A stretch of 64,000 bases of DNA from Candidatus Nitricoxidivorans perseverans (lineage in GTDB: Bacteria > Pseudomonadota > Gammaproteobacteria > Burkholderiales > Rhodocyclaceae). The stretch lies in contig CP107246.1 of the NCBI GenBank assembly GCA_030246985.1, positions 2,640,354 to 2,704,353 of the forward strand, in the 5' to 3' direction. The translations under genes were made by a program, and so were the position numbers. Positions 52,438 through 61,888 of the stretch are shown in pieces. Every line of letters starts with the position of its first letter. The first letter of the stretch is position 1. The notes under the pieces were generated by a model, which was not told the DNA's origin, did not search any database, and saw nothing but the letters and a program-made list of their open reading frames with translations.

Positions 52438-54362
52438 CCCGACTTTGACACTTTCGAGGCACATTTCAGACCGACACCCATCAACCATGCGGGTTTCCGA
52501 GCGTCGAATCGCAAAACGCCTAGATACATGGATTGTTGATTATCGCCCCGGAAGGCCGCTACGATACGGGCCATGTACCTACGCGAGAGCAAACAACGGC
52601 GAGCGGATGGCAGCGTCGTGACCTATCTGCAACTGGCGGAGAACGTCTGGGATGCCGCCAAGGGAAGGTCGCAAGCCAGCATCGTGCATAACTGCGGGCG
52701 CGCCGACGATCCCGACGTTGTCGAGCGTCTGCGCAGGCTGGCCAAAAGCATCCTGCGCCGCTGCTCGCCGGAAGAGATCGTCGCTGCCGATGGCGACTGG
52801 CGCCTGATCTGCGCCTGGCCCTACGGCGACCTCTACGTCCTCGAAGCCATCTGGAAGCAACTCGGCATCGACGCCATCGTGCGACAGCAGGCCAGCCCGC
52901 GGCATCTCGGGTTCGACGTCGAGCGCGCCCTGTTCGCTCTGGTCGCCAATCGTGCCTGCGCGCCGGCCTCGAAACTCTATTGCCATGAACAGTGGCTCAA
53001 GGAAGACGCGCATATCGACGGGACGCAGGGATTGAAACTGCACCAGCTGTACCGCGCCATGGACTTCCTGGAAGCGAACAAGAACGCCATCGAGCACGCC
53101 ATCTTCCACCGGGTGGCCGACCTGCTCAATCTCGACGTCGAGGTGATCTTCTACGACACCACCTCGCTGCACTTCGAGACCGATGAGGAAGACGAAGGCG
53201 ACAAGAACGGAAACGTCCAGGGCAGCCAGGCGGCCGGCAAGAAAGTCTATGCCGCTCCTCGCAAGCGCGGCCACAGCAAGAACGGCCGCAGCGATGCGCC
53301 GCAGATCATCGTCGGTATGGCCGTCACCCGGGATGGCTTTCCGGTGCGTCACTGGGTCTTCCCCGGCAACACGGTCGATGTCACCACCGTTGCCCGGGTC
53401 AAGGAAGACCTACGCGGCTGGCAACTCACGCGCTGCCTCTTCGTCGGCGATGCCGGCATGGTCTCGCAGGCCAACTTGCAGACCTTGTCCAAGGGCGGCG
53501 GCAAGTACCTGCTGGCGATGCCAATGCGCCGCGGCGACGAGGTCACCGAGGACGTGCTATCGCGACCGGGCCGCTATCGCACTGTCGCCGAGAATCTGGA
53601 GGTGAAGGAAGTCATCGTCGGCGAGGGCGAGCGGCGGCGACGCTATGCGGTCTGCTTCAATCCGCTGGAAGCCAAACGCCAGAAGGCACATCGGGAGGAA
53701 CTGCTGAACGAACTGGAGGCGGAACTGGCCAGCCTGTCCGATCTGGCCAAGGTGAGTCACACGAAACGGGTCTGCGCCTTGCGCAGCAGCGCCCGCTACG
53801 GGCGCTTGCTGAAGGAAACGAAGCGGGGCTTGGCGATTGATCGCCAGGCGGTCGCCGAACTGGAGCGTTTCGACGGCAAGTTCGTGGTGCATAGCAACGA
53901 CGACACGCTCACGGCCGAGGACATGGCGCTGGGCTACAAACAGCAGCAGCGGGTGGAAGAGGCCTGGCGGACGATGAAGAGCGGATTGAAGATGCGTCCG
54001 GTGTTCCACTGGGCGCCCCACCGCATTCATGCCCACATCGCCATCACCGTTCTGTCGCTCTTGCTGGAGCGCACCATCGAGCACGCGTGTCAGGATACCT
54101 GGCGCACTATCCGGGATGACCTGAAGCGCATCCAGTTGGCGCTATTGTCCAGCCCCCACGGTCGTGTCTGGCAGGTGACCGAGCCTTCGCCGGATGCCGC
54201 TAACCGATTGAAGGCATTGAAAATAAAGCCGCCGAAGCCGATCCTGAATCTGGATTGACCGCCTTCCCCGCCTAGATACACACCGATTTCGGCTGTCTCG
54301 CCGAATGCTTTGCGCCATGCGGCTTTCCGTGGGGCGTGTTACTTGGCGGTGTCAAAGTCGGG
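52438..54362. mobile_element. IS1634-family insertion sequence (1925 bp)
   Basis: Perfect 14-base terminal inverted repeats CCCGACTTTGACAC (52438-52451 and complement of 54349-54362) and a 5-bp target duplication TTGCG (52433-52437, 54363-54367). It carries one transposase on the plus strand. It sits near the 3' end of parB-like gene 1; removing it restores LLRAEGLETL. Confidence 0.93.
52573..54258 (+). CDS. IS1634-family transposase
   Basis: A 561-aa DDE transposase of the IS4-like IS1634 family. The N-terminus MYLRESKQRRADGSVVTYLQLAENVWD is typical. The core has FYDTTSLHFE with the first Asp, FVGDAGMVSQANL with the second, and the C-terminal YKQQQRVEEAWRTMKSGLKMRPVFHW with the catalytic Glu, followed by RIHAHIAITVLSLLLER. 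It appears intact. Confidence 0.93.
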   Translation: MYLRESKQRRADGSVVTYLQLAENVWDAAKGRSQASIVHNCGRADDPDVVERLRRLAKSILRRCSPEEIVAADGDWRLICAWPYGDLYVLEAIWKQLGIDAIVRQQASPRHLGFDVERALFALVANRACAPASKLYCHEQWLKEDAHIDGTQGLKLHQLYRAMDFLEANKNAIEHAIFHRVADLLNLDVEVIFYDTTSLHFETDEEDEGDKNGNVQGSQAAGKKVYAAPRKRGHSKNGRSDAPQIIVGMAVTRDGFPVRHWVFPGNTVDVTTVARVKEDLRGWQLTRCLFVGDAGMVSQANLQTLSKGGGKYLLAMPMRRGDEVTEDVLSRPGRYRTVAENLEVKEVIVGEGERRRRYAVCFNPLEAKRQKAHREELLNELEAELASLSDLAKVSHTKRVCALRSSARYGRLLKETKRGLAIDRQAVAELERFDGKFVVHSNDDTLTAEDMALGYKQQQRVEEAWRTMKSGLKMRPVFHWAPHRIHAHIAITVLSLLLERTIEHACQDTWRTIRDDLKRIQLALLSSPHGRVWQVTEPSPDAANRLKALKIKPPKPILNLD

Positions 54363-54577
54363 TTGCGTGCCGAAGGACTCGAAACCCTGCCGAAGTATCT
54401 TGCCGATCGTGTCTGGAGCAGTGGGGGCCGGACATGAGCAAGGTAGCGCTCGGGTTCGTTCCCGACACTCTGCGCGTCGCCCTGGACAAGCTGCTCCCGT
54501 CTCGAAAAACACCGACCGGCTTGGTCACGTCGTACAAATATCGACAGATACTCGCGTCCATGGGCGAAATCGGTTTG

Positions 54578-55984
54578 GGCTGTTCACGGATTTCCTACGG
54601 TAAACAAGCGTGCCGACGGTAATGCGGGCGGCATGCAGTTATAGAGGAACGAAGGCGTGTCCTCTGTGTTCAACTGGAAGATCTTGAGCTTGAGATACGC
54701 CATATCGCGGAAGCCTCGGGCACGGCGGCGCAGCAGGGCGATGGAGACGTTGCCGGCCTCCAGTCGCGCAGTGGTGATCGGATGAGCGGCGTAGGCGCAG
54801 ATGCCGGAACGATGGGACTGCAAGGTCTTCACGAACTTGGCAAGGCCCGTGATCTTGGCGGCCTTGGCCATGCCGCACCAGTCGTCAAGGCGCTCGGCCA
54901 TGTCCGTCGGTGTGGCCGGCTGGTGCCACAGGCGCTGCAACTGCTCCTTGAGCGTGTAGAGGGAAGCCAGCGGTTGGTTCTGTGCCAGCAACAGGTCAAG
55001 CCGGCCCTGGTCAGTGTCCTTGAGGGTGCTGCGATTGGAGAGCAGCAGCCACAGGCTGCCCTTGATCGCCTGCTGGCCGGTGAGGTCGCCCAGCGTCTTG
55101 GCCGCCTTGAACTCGGCGCGGCGGCAATCGCGGATCACCTTGTTGAACATCTGCATGACGTGGAAGCGGTCGAAGACGATGGATGCCTGCGGCAGCGATT
55201 CGCGCACGGCGGCGATGTAGGCCGGCCCCATGTCGAGCGCGACGGCCTTGATGCCGGCAGCGCACTCCTGCGACAGGGCGTCGAGGAACTCGATCAGCAC
55301 GGCGGACTCGCGCCCTTCCTTGACCCACAGGATGCGCCCGTAATGGGTGCCGGGCGACAGGTCATAGACCAGGGTGAAGTAGCTCTGTCCCTTGGCGCGG
55401 GCGACTTCATCGACGCCGAGGTAACGAATACCGGCAAGGGTTTGCGGCTGCGGAATTGGAATCGTCTCCGCCAGGTGTGCGCATTCGATGGCTTTCACCG
55501 AATCCCAGGACAGGCCGAAATGGCGCGCCACCGCCGAGATCGGCATGTGCCGGGCCAAGCCGGCGATCAGCCGCGCCAAGCGTTTCGTCACCCGCGCCTT
55601 GGGGCAGACAAACGGCAGTTGCTCCACGCGCACGTGGCCGGGCGACAGAAAGGTCTCGGCGTACTCGATCTCGACTTCGCAGGGCCAGCCGCCGATGGGT
55701 ACGTCTCGCACCGTCCGCCGCAGCAGACGATTGACCTGCCCACGCCGCCCCGTGCGGCTATCCACCGGCCGCCGGCGCCGGTCACGGTTGCAGATGACCC
55801 GCACCCGACCGCCCTCTTCATCGAATACAACGCTCTTGATCACTTGCCCCTCAAGCCCCAAAATCTTCGCCGGGATGACCGCTCCCATAATGTTGTACCT
55901 ACCCGAGTCCTGGAAAACCCGCGTGGATACACCATCTCAGGGATGTCGGTCATCTCATTTACCGTAGGATTTGCCGGAAGAGCC
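54578..55984. mobile_element. ISL3-family insertion sequence, copy 2 (1407 bp)
   Basis: Same length and ends as copy 1, offset by 4049 bases; I found one base difference (G at 51852, A at 55901). The 8-bp target duplication TCGGTTTG (54570-54577 and 55985-55992) is different from that of copy 1, so this is an independent insertion, in the same direction. Confidence 0.95.
54584..55888 (-). CDS. ISL3-family transposase (copy 2)
   Basis: A 434-aa protein identical in sequence to the transposase of copy 1, with the same DDE residues (GVDEVARAKGQ, LDMGPAYIAAV, LEAGNVS). The single base difference between the two copies lies outside this gene. Confidence 0.93.
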   Translation of the reverse strand: MGAVIPAKILGLEGQVIKSVVFDEEGGRVRVICNRDRRRRPVDSRTGRRGQVNRLLRRTVRDVPIGGWPCEVEIEYAETFLSPGHVRVEQLPFVCPKARVTKRLARLIAGLARHMPISAVARHFGLSWDSVKAIECAHLAETIPIPQPQTLAGIRYLGVDEVARAKGQSYFTLVYDLSPGTHYGRILWVKEGRESAVLIEFLDALSQECAAGIKAVALDMGPAYIAAVRESLPQASIVFDRFHVMQMFNKVIRDCRRAEFKAAKTLGDLTGQQAIKGSLWLLLSNRSTLKDTDQGRLDLLLAQNQPLASLYTLKEQLQRLWHQPATPTDMAERLDDWCGMAKAAKITGLAKFVKTLQSHRSGICAYAAHPITTARLEAGNVSIALLRRRARGFRDMAYLKLKIFQLNTEDTPSFLYNCMPPALPSARLFTVGNP

Positions 55985-56730
55985 TCGGTTTGATTGAGCC
56001 GCTCTCGGTGACGCCGGCGAACCCCGAAACCGGACAACATCTTTTGCTCGACGGCCACATCAGGCTGATAGCGCTTCGCGAACTGGGCCATACCGAAGCC
56101 ACATGTCTGATTGCGAAGGACGACGAAAGCTATACCTACAACACCCGCGTTAACCGGATATCAACGATCCAGGAGCATTACATGATTCGCCGCGCCATCG
56201 ATCGCGGCGTATCGCCGACCAAACTCGCCAAGACCTTGGGTATCGATGTCAGCCTGATCCACAAGAAGGCTTCGCTATTGGAGGGTATTTGCGCCGAGGC
56301 CACCGAGCTGCTGCAGGATCGGCACTTCACCACCAACGTTTCCCGCGTCCTGCGGCAGATGAAGCCGATTCGCCAGGTCGAGTGCGTCGAACTGATGATT
56401 TCCGCGAATAATCTGACCACCACCTATGCGGACGCATTGTTGGCAGCAACACCGGCGGACATGCTGATCGAGGGCAAGAAACCCAAGAAGCGGGCCGGCA
56501 TTACCCAGGAGCAGATGTCACGCATGGAGCGAGAAATGGCCAACGTGCAGGGGCAATACAAACTGGCGGAGCAAACCTTCGGTCAGGACGTTCTCAATCT
56601 GGTGCTGGCGCGGGGCTACCTGGCCAAACTGCTTGAGAATAAGGCCGTGAACAGGTTTCTGAAGCAGCGGCATGCAGACGTGCTTGAGCAGTTCGAGAAT
56701 ATTGTCCAGGCAACGTCACTGGAGGCGTAA

Positions 56731-56932
56731 CACCCGAATATTCGTGCTGTCGATCAATAGGCTCGTCCAGTGAGCCTGTTGGGCCGGAAAATGCCTGTCC
56801 AGCCACACGCATTAAGAATATCCCGCCTAAACGACCTTGTTCGGATCTAATCCAGTCTATTCGTATTTACTGGACGCTCTCGCTGTGCCATTATGCGCAA
56901 TTGTCGATGCATAACCACGGACGGGAAAACTC
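56731..56932. promoter_or_regulatory. regulatory gap before the BREX operon
   Basis: About 200 bases between parB-like gene 2 and the HTH gene. AGGCTC...GAGCCT (56759-56777) is a hairpin without T run. TCCAGT (56851-56856) and ACTGGA (56869-56874) form an inverted repeat with a 12-base spacer, a possible operator. TTGTTC (56837-56842) is the best -35 candidate, but no strong -10 follows. Confidence 0.4.
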
Positions 56933-57133
56933 ATGTCAGATCGCTGGTTGTCAGTTGAAGAGATCGCTGAACACCTGGGAGTTAGCAAGGACACGGTATA
57001 CGCTTGGATTTCAAAAAAAAGTATGCCGGCTCATCGCGTCGGGCGACTTTGGAAATTCCAGAAGGTCGAGGTCGATGTCTGGATCAAAGCCGGAGGTGCC
57101 AATGAAGAGCCTGTTAGCAGCGACGGCAAGTAA
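56933..57133 (+). CDS. excisionase-type HTH protein, possible BREX regulator
   Basis: A 66-aa protein with a MerR/excisionase-like HTH: RWLSVEEIAEHLGVSKDTVYAWISKKSMP, then HRVGRLWKFQKVEVDVWI. brxA begins on the last base of its stop codon (TAATG), so the two are coupled. In other BREX loci a WYL-domain protein (BrxR) is the repressor; no such gene is seen here and this small protein could take the role. That is inference from position. Confidence 0.8.
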   Translation: MSDRWLSVEEIAEHLGVSKDTVYAWISKKSMPAHRVGRLWKFQKVEVDVWIKAGGANEEPVSSDGK

Positions 57134-57747
57134 TGGCCAGCTCGCGATACCGACTTTCATTTACTACCGGCGGCCTGTTCGCCCAAGAGTCAGCCATGGT
57201 GGCTGAGATCTATCTGCGCACGATGGACTGGCGGCAGACTCGCGATCAGGTTCGGGAAAAGAATCTCCTGCAGGTCAGGACGTCCGCCGCCGCGCTGCGA
57301 ATTAGCAAGGAAGTGGTGGCCCGCCTCGAGCACCTTGCCATTCCGGAACTGCAGTGCATTATTGACGGCACAGTGCGGGAACGCGGTTACCTGCTCTGGA
57401 CCGCAGCCTGTCTGCGTTATGAATTCATTCGGGAGTTCGCCGTCGAAGTGCTCCGCGAATATTTCGTTACGCTACGCCAGGTGCTGAGTCTCAAGGACTT
57501 CGACGCATTTTTCAACAGCAAAGCAATGTGGCACGATGAATTGGATGGCACAGCAGCATCAACGCAAAATAAGTTGCGCCAAAACCTGTTTCGAATGATG
57601 AGGGAGGCTGACCTGATCTCCCCCGAAAACCTGATTCAGCCGGCCATGCTTACACCCCGAATCGCGGCGATCCTCTCCGCCCGGAAGCGCGAAGCTTTTC
57701 TGATCTTTCCGCTGGCGGATTCCGATATCAATAGGTGGCTCCAATGA
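57133..57747 (+). CDS. brxA: BREX protein BrxA (DUF1819)
   Basis: A 204-aa protein, usually the first gene of type I BREX. The pattern YRLSFTTGGLFAQESAMVAEIYL and the DNA-binding helical bundle (AALRISKEVVARLEHL, GYLLWTAACLRYEFIREFAVEVLREYF) is typical of DUF1819. The end AFLIFPLADSDINRWL is conserved. It overlaps the next gene as ATGA. BrxA is known as a DNA-binding protein needed for BREX defence in some systems. Confidence 0.92.
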   Translation: MASSRYRLSFTTGGLFAQESAMVAEIYLRTMDWRQTRDQVREKNLLQVRTSAAALRISKEVVARLEHLAIPELQCIIDGTVRERGYLLWTAACLRYEFIREFAVEVLREYFVTLRQVLSLKDFDAFFNSKAMWHDELDGTAASTQNKLRQNLFRMMREADLISPENLIQPAMLTPRIAAILSARKREAFLIFPLADSDINRWLQ

Positions 57748-58355
57748 GTCGCACTATTGGGCAGCAGTCGATTGCCGATCGCTTTGAGCACCTGCTGCAG
57801 GTCGTGAGCAGCCCGCGCTTTCTAAGGATGGAGGGTCTTGGCAACGAGGTACCGTTCTTCATCTGCGACTACAAGCCGTCGGAATCGGTGGAAATGACCA
57901 GGATGCAGCGGCAGTTGGCCAATCGCCTGAACCAGCAGGGCGTGAGAATTCTTGAAATCAATATTTATGACTTGTCTATCGACCTTCTAAAACAAGCTGG
58001 AGATTGGGACTGGTATCTCGCAGAAGAAACAAACATACCCAAAGCCAAATTGCTTGAGGATCTCCAGTCGATTCTCGACGTTGAGACGGTATTGGTGCCG
58101 GCGATGGCAGATCGAATGGCGCGAGAGGCATTCGACGTTCTATTTATTTCGGGTGTCGGCGAGGTATTTCCCTTCATCCGCTCCCACAACGTACTCAACA
58201 ACTTGCAGAAAGCCGCCAAGCTTCGGCCGACGGTGATGTTTTTTCCCGGCTGCTACTCCCACTCGGTGGAAACTGGTGCCTCGCTTGAGCTATTCGGTCG
58301 CCTGCGTGACGACAAGTACTACCGGGCCTTCAATATTTACGACTATCAGGTGTGA
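57744..58355 (+). CDS. brxB: BREX protein BrxB (DUF1788)
   Basis: A 203-aa protein of the DUF1788 family: RFLRMEGLGNEVPFFICDYKP, then LFISGVGEVFPFIRSHNVLNNLQ and VMFFPGCYSHS. The role is unknown except that it is essential to BREX. The ATG at 57744 overlaps the brxA stop (ATGA); a start 9 bases upstream is less likely. brxC begins just after its stop. Confidence 0.92.
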   Translation: MSRTIGQQSIADRFEHLLQVVSSPRFLRMEGLGNEVPFFICDYKPSESVEMTRMQRQLANRLNQQGVRILEINIYDLSIDLLKQAGDWDWYLAEETNIPKAKLLEDLQSILDVETVLVPAMADRMAREAFDVLFISGVGEVFPFIRSHNVLNNLQKAAKLRPTVMFFPGCYSHSVETGASLELFGRLRDDKYYRAFNIYDYQV

Positions 58356-58366
58356 GAACAGTGCAC

Positions 58367-61300
58367 ATGGAACTCAAAACCATATTCGAAAGGGACGTTA
58401 ATCGTCCCATTGAAGGCGTCATCAAGGCAGACGACGAAGCTGGCCTGAAAAATGAGATTGAGGAATACGTCCTCACCAATGAAGTCGCCAAGCGCCTGGA
58501 TTCGTTTCTCGATGCCTACAACAATTACCACGGTGCCAATGGCGTTTGGGTGTCTGGCTTTTTCGGGTCTGGCAAATCCCACCTGCTCAAGATACTGGCG
58601 CTAGTCCTGGAAAACCGGGTGGTTGACGGCGCGAACGCACTGGAGTTGTTTTTGCCGAAGATTCACGACGACAAGATCCTTGCTGCTGCGCTGGAAAAGG
58701 CAGTGGCGATTCCGTCAAAAAGCATTCTGTTCAACATAGATCAGAAAGCCGACGTCATCAGCAAAACCCAGAGCGATGCGCTCCTGGCGGTGTTCGTAAA
58801 GGTTTTCGACGAGACCTGCGGCTATTACGGCAAGCAACCCTACATCGCTCAATTCGAGCGCGAACTGGACCGGGATGGCCTGTTTGATGACTTCAAGACG
58901 CAATTCAAGCAATTGTCGTCCAACGACTGGGATTGGGGCCGAGCTCGCCCAGCCCGTGTCGCCTCCTTCATCGATCAAGCCTTCAACAAGGTAACCGGCC
59001 AGAACGTGAATGGCGTCCTGGATAAATTCCGACTCGATTACCGGCTCTCTATCGAAGATTTCGCCAATCACGTGCAAGCCTGGATCGATAAGCAGGCACC
59101 GAACTTCCGCCTCAACTTCTTCGTTGATGAGGTAGGCCAGTACATCGCGGATAACACCAAGCTCATGACCAACCTGCAAACCGTCGCCGAAAGCCTGGCA
59201 ACCAAGTGCAATGGCCGCGCCTGGATCATCGTTACCGCGCAGGAGGACATGAACGCTGTCGTTGGCGAAATGAGCAAGCAGCAAAGCAACGATTTCACCA
59301 AGATCCAGGCCCGCTTCAACAGTCGCATGAAGCTCACCAGCGCCGACGTCGCTGAAGTCATCCAGAAGCGACTGCTGCTCAAGAACGATGCCGGCGCGCA
59401 GCAACTTGCTGCGGTCTACGCTCAGCAATCAAACAATTTCAAGACACTGTTCGACTTTGCCGATGGCGCCCAGACCTATCGCAACTTCAAGGATGCTGAC
59501 CATTTTGTCAGTGCCTACCCGTTCATTCCTTACCAGTTCGCGCTGTTTCAGGTCGCCATCCAGGGCATCTCCCACACAATGGCTTTGAGGGCAAGCATAG
59601 CTCGGTGGGCGAGCGATCCATGCTCGGCGTATTCCGCGAGGTCGCGATCGCCATTGCCGGCCGGCCCGTAGGACAGCTGGCCACTTTCGACCTGATGTTC
59701 GAAGGCATCCGTACATCGCTGAAAACCGGTATTCAAAGTGCGATCCGGCAGGCCGAGCAGCATTTGGGCGACCCGTTTGCCGTGCGCCTGCTCAAGGCAT
59801 TGTTCCTCGTCAAATACGTCAAGGAATTCAAACCGACCCTGCGCAACCTGAGCGTCTTGATGCTCGACCGCTTCGACCAGGACATCCTGGCGCTGCGAAA
59901 AAGAATCGAAGCCGCGCTCAACCTACTTGAACAGCAAACCTACATTCAACGCAACGGAGAATTGTACGAATACCTGACCGACGAAGAAAAAGACATCGAG
60001 CAGGAAATTAAAAATACCGAGGTGGAATCCACCGATGTCATGGCCGAGCTGGAACGACTGGTGTTCGACCATGTCATCAAGCAGCGCAAGATCCGCTACG
60101 ACAATGGTCAGGACTATCCTTATTCGCGCAAGATGGATGATCGCCTGCAGGGCCGCGAACACGAACTAGCGATCCACGTCGTCACCCCATTCAGCGAGAG
60201 CGCCGGCAACGACACCGTGCAACGGATGCAAAGCATGGGGCGCGACGAACTGCGTGTGGTATTGCCGGAGGATGAACGGCTGGTGCGTGACCTGCTGATG
60301 TACAAGCGCACCGAAAGATACATCCGACAGAATGTCTCGGTTGCGCAACAGGAAATCGTCAAGCGCATCCTTAACGACAAGGGCTTCCAGAACCGCGAGC
60401 GTCTGGTCGAAATCGAGAACCGCCTTCAGCTACTACTGGGGCAGGCCAAACTAATCATCAACAGCGGCGATGTCGAAGTCTCCGGTGACGACGGTCAGGC
60501 GCGCATCCTGCGAGGCTTTCACCAACTCATCGAATATAGCTATCCCAACTTGCGCATGCTGCGTGGCGTGACTTACAACGAAGGCGACGTCGGCAATTAC
60601 TTACGCCATTCGCAAGAAGGCCTGCTCGGCAACGATGCCACCAACCTGGGTGAACCCGAACAGGAGTTGCTCGCCTTTGTCCAGAGCAACGCCCGCGGCG
60701 GCGTGCGCACCACCTTGAAGAGCCTGCTCGAACGTTTCGAGCGCAAGCCTTACGGCTGGTACTACGCAGCCATTCTGTGCAATGTGGCCCTGCTGTGCGC
60801 ACGCGGCAAGCTGGAACTGCGTAGCGACAGCAATGTGCTGGAGGACGACGCGCTGGAGCGCGCACTCCGCAACACCCACGGCCACAGCAATGTGGTGCTG
60901 GAGCCGCAAGTCGAATTCACGGCATCCCAGGTGCGTGCGCTCAAGGATTTTTATTCCGAATTCTTCGATGGCCCGGCCAAAGCCACAGAAGCCAAGGCGT
61001 TGGCGCGAGAAACGCGGAGGCCATCTCGGCCTTGCAGCATGAGCTGGCGGAACTCCACGCCCAGTCCGCACTGTTCCCGTTCCTCAACGCGCTCGCACCG
61101 GTGCTGCTCACCCTCAAGGAAGTCGCCGCCAAAAATACCAACTGGTTCCTCACCGAACTGCCCCAGCAGGAAGACGTGCTGTTTGAACTCAGGAACAGCA
61201 ATCGACCCCCTTGCGCAAATTCATGAATGGGCCGCAGAAAACCATATTTGAGGAGGCCAGCCGCGTAGTCCAGGAGCAGGAGGACAATTTTGCCTACGTT

Positions 61301-61876
61301 CAGGGCGACGAGGCGGCGCAGATCAAGGCGGCGCTGACCGATCCCAATGGCTACAAGGGCAACCGCCTGCAACAGGTCAAAGGCGAGCTCGATATCCTGC
61401 AGCAGAAAATCGCCGACCAGCGTAACCGCGAGGCCATTGATGCCACGGCGGCCCTACGCGCACTGGAAGCCCGCCTGCGAGGTGAAGCCAAGTTTTCCGC
61501 CTTGTCGACCGACAGGCAAGCACAAATGGTGCAGCCTTTCCAACTTGCAGTGGAAAGCATCACGGGCCAGAAGCGCATCGCCATGATCCGCGACCTTCGG
61601 CGGCGCTTTGAGGATCAGGACTACCCGCAACTTCTGGCACAACTTGAAAGCTGGTCGCGACCGGCCGAGCCGAAGCAGCCGACGCCGCCATCGGGGTCTT
61701 CAACTCTGCCAGTTGCTACACCGGCTACCCAGCCACAAATCGTCGCCGCCCGGTCCATTGCAGTTCCGTTTGACAAAGCCTGGCTCGCCGACGAGGCCGA
61801 CCTCAACCGCTACCTGGATGCCCTGCGCCAAGCATGGCTCAATGAAATCAGCGCCGGCAAACGGGTGCAGATTTAG
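58367..61876 (+). pseudogene. brxC: BREX ATPase BrxC, three frameshifts
   Basis: Large P-loop ATPase of the BREX complex. Walker A GFFGSGKSHLLK is at about residue 65-75, and LNFFVDEVGQYI near 250 is Walker-B-like. The frame is broken by apparent single-base deletions at about 59572, 61014 and 61203. Adding one base at each gives 1171 codons (1170 aa), the usual size. Protein sequence on both sides of each break stays well conserved. So the breaks are very recent or sequence errors. The ATG at 58367 matches the family N-terminus LKTIFERDVNRPI; a GTG at 58352 overlaps brxB and is an alternative. Confidence 0.88.
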
Positions 61877-61888
61877 GAAATCTGTCCG

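Larger units (their letters stand above)
50193..54437 (+). pseudogene. ParB/RepB-like gene 1, interrupted by two insertion sequences
   Basis: Three pieces (50193-50528, 51944-52437, 54368-54437) join, after removal of an ISL3 copy and an IS1634-family element with one copy of each target duplication, into a 900-base frame of 299 aa. The ParB N-domain has IPLDRVDVLNPRQRNAKVF, VCGEGRLTAFRNLG and the box SLAENIARRQ; an HTH follows (KLIAAKTGLTMQYVQGIL). The reconstructed end LRAEGLETLPKYLADR is normal for RepB-like proteins. Its start overlaps the recombinase stop, and its stop overlaps gene 2 as ATGA. The interrupted gene is probably dead; the first piece could still give a 126-aa fusion product. 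Confidence 0.9.
54434..56730 (+). pseudogene. ParB/RepB-like gene 2, interrupted by ISL3 copy 2
   Basis: Pieces 54434-54577 and 55993-56730 join into an 882-base frame of 293 aa after removal of the ISL3 copy and one target duplication. The short N-terminal part (KALGFVPDTLRVALDKLLP-like, here VALGFVPDTLRVALDKLLPS) is followed by a ParB-like domain (LDGHIRLIALRELG), an HTH (PTKLAKTLGIDVSLIHKKASLL) and a RepB-type C-terminus ending in coiled-coil-like residues. It differs from gene 1, so the two would be a paralogous pair. The 3' piece (55993 on) has no own start and is probably silent. Confidence 0.88.

Noticed and set aside
52517..54280. 12-base direct repeat CGCCTAGATACA around the IS1634 transposase as target duplication
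   Set aside because: The true ends lie further out: perfect 14-base inverted repeats with a TTGCG duplication that restore the interrupted gene in frame.
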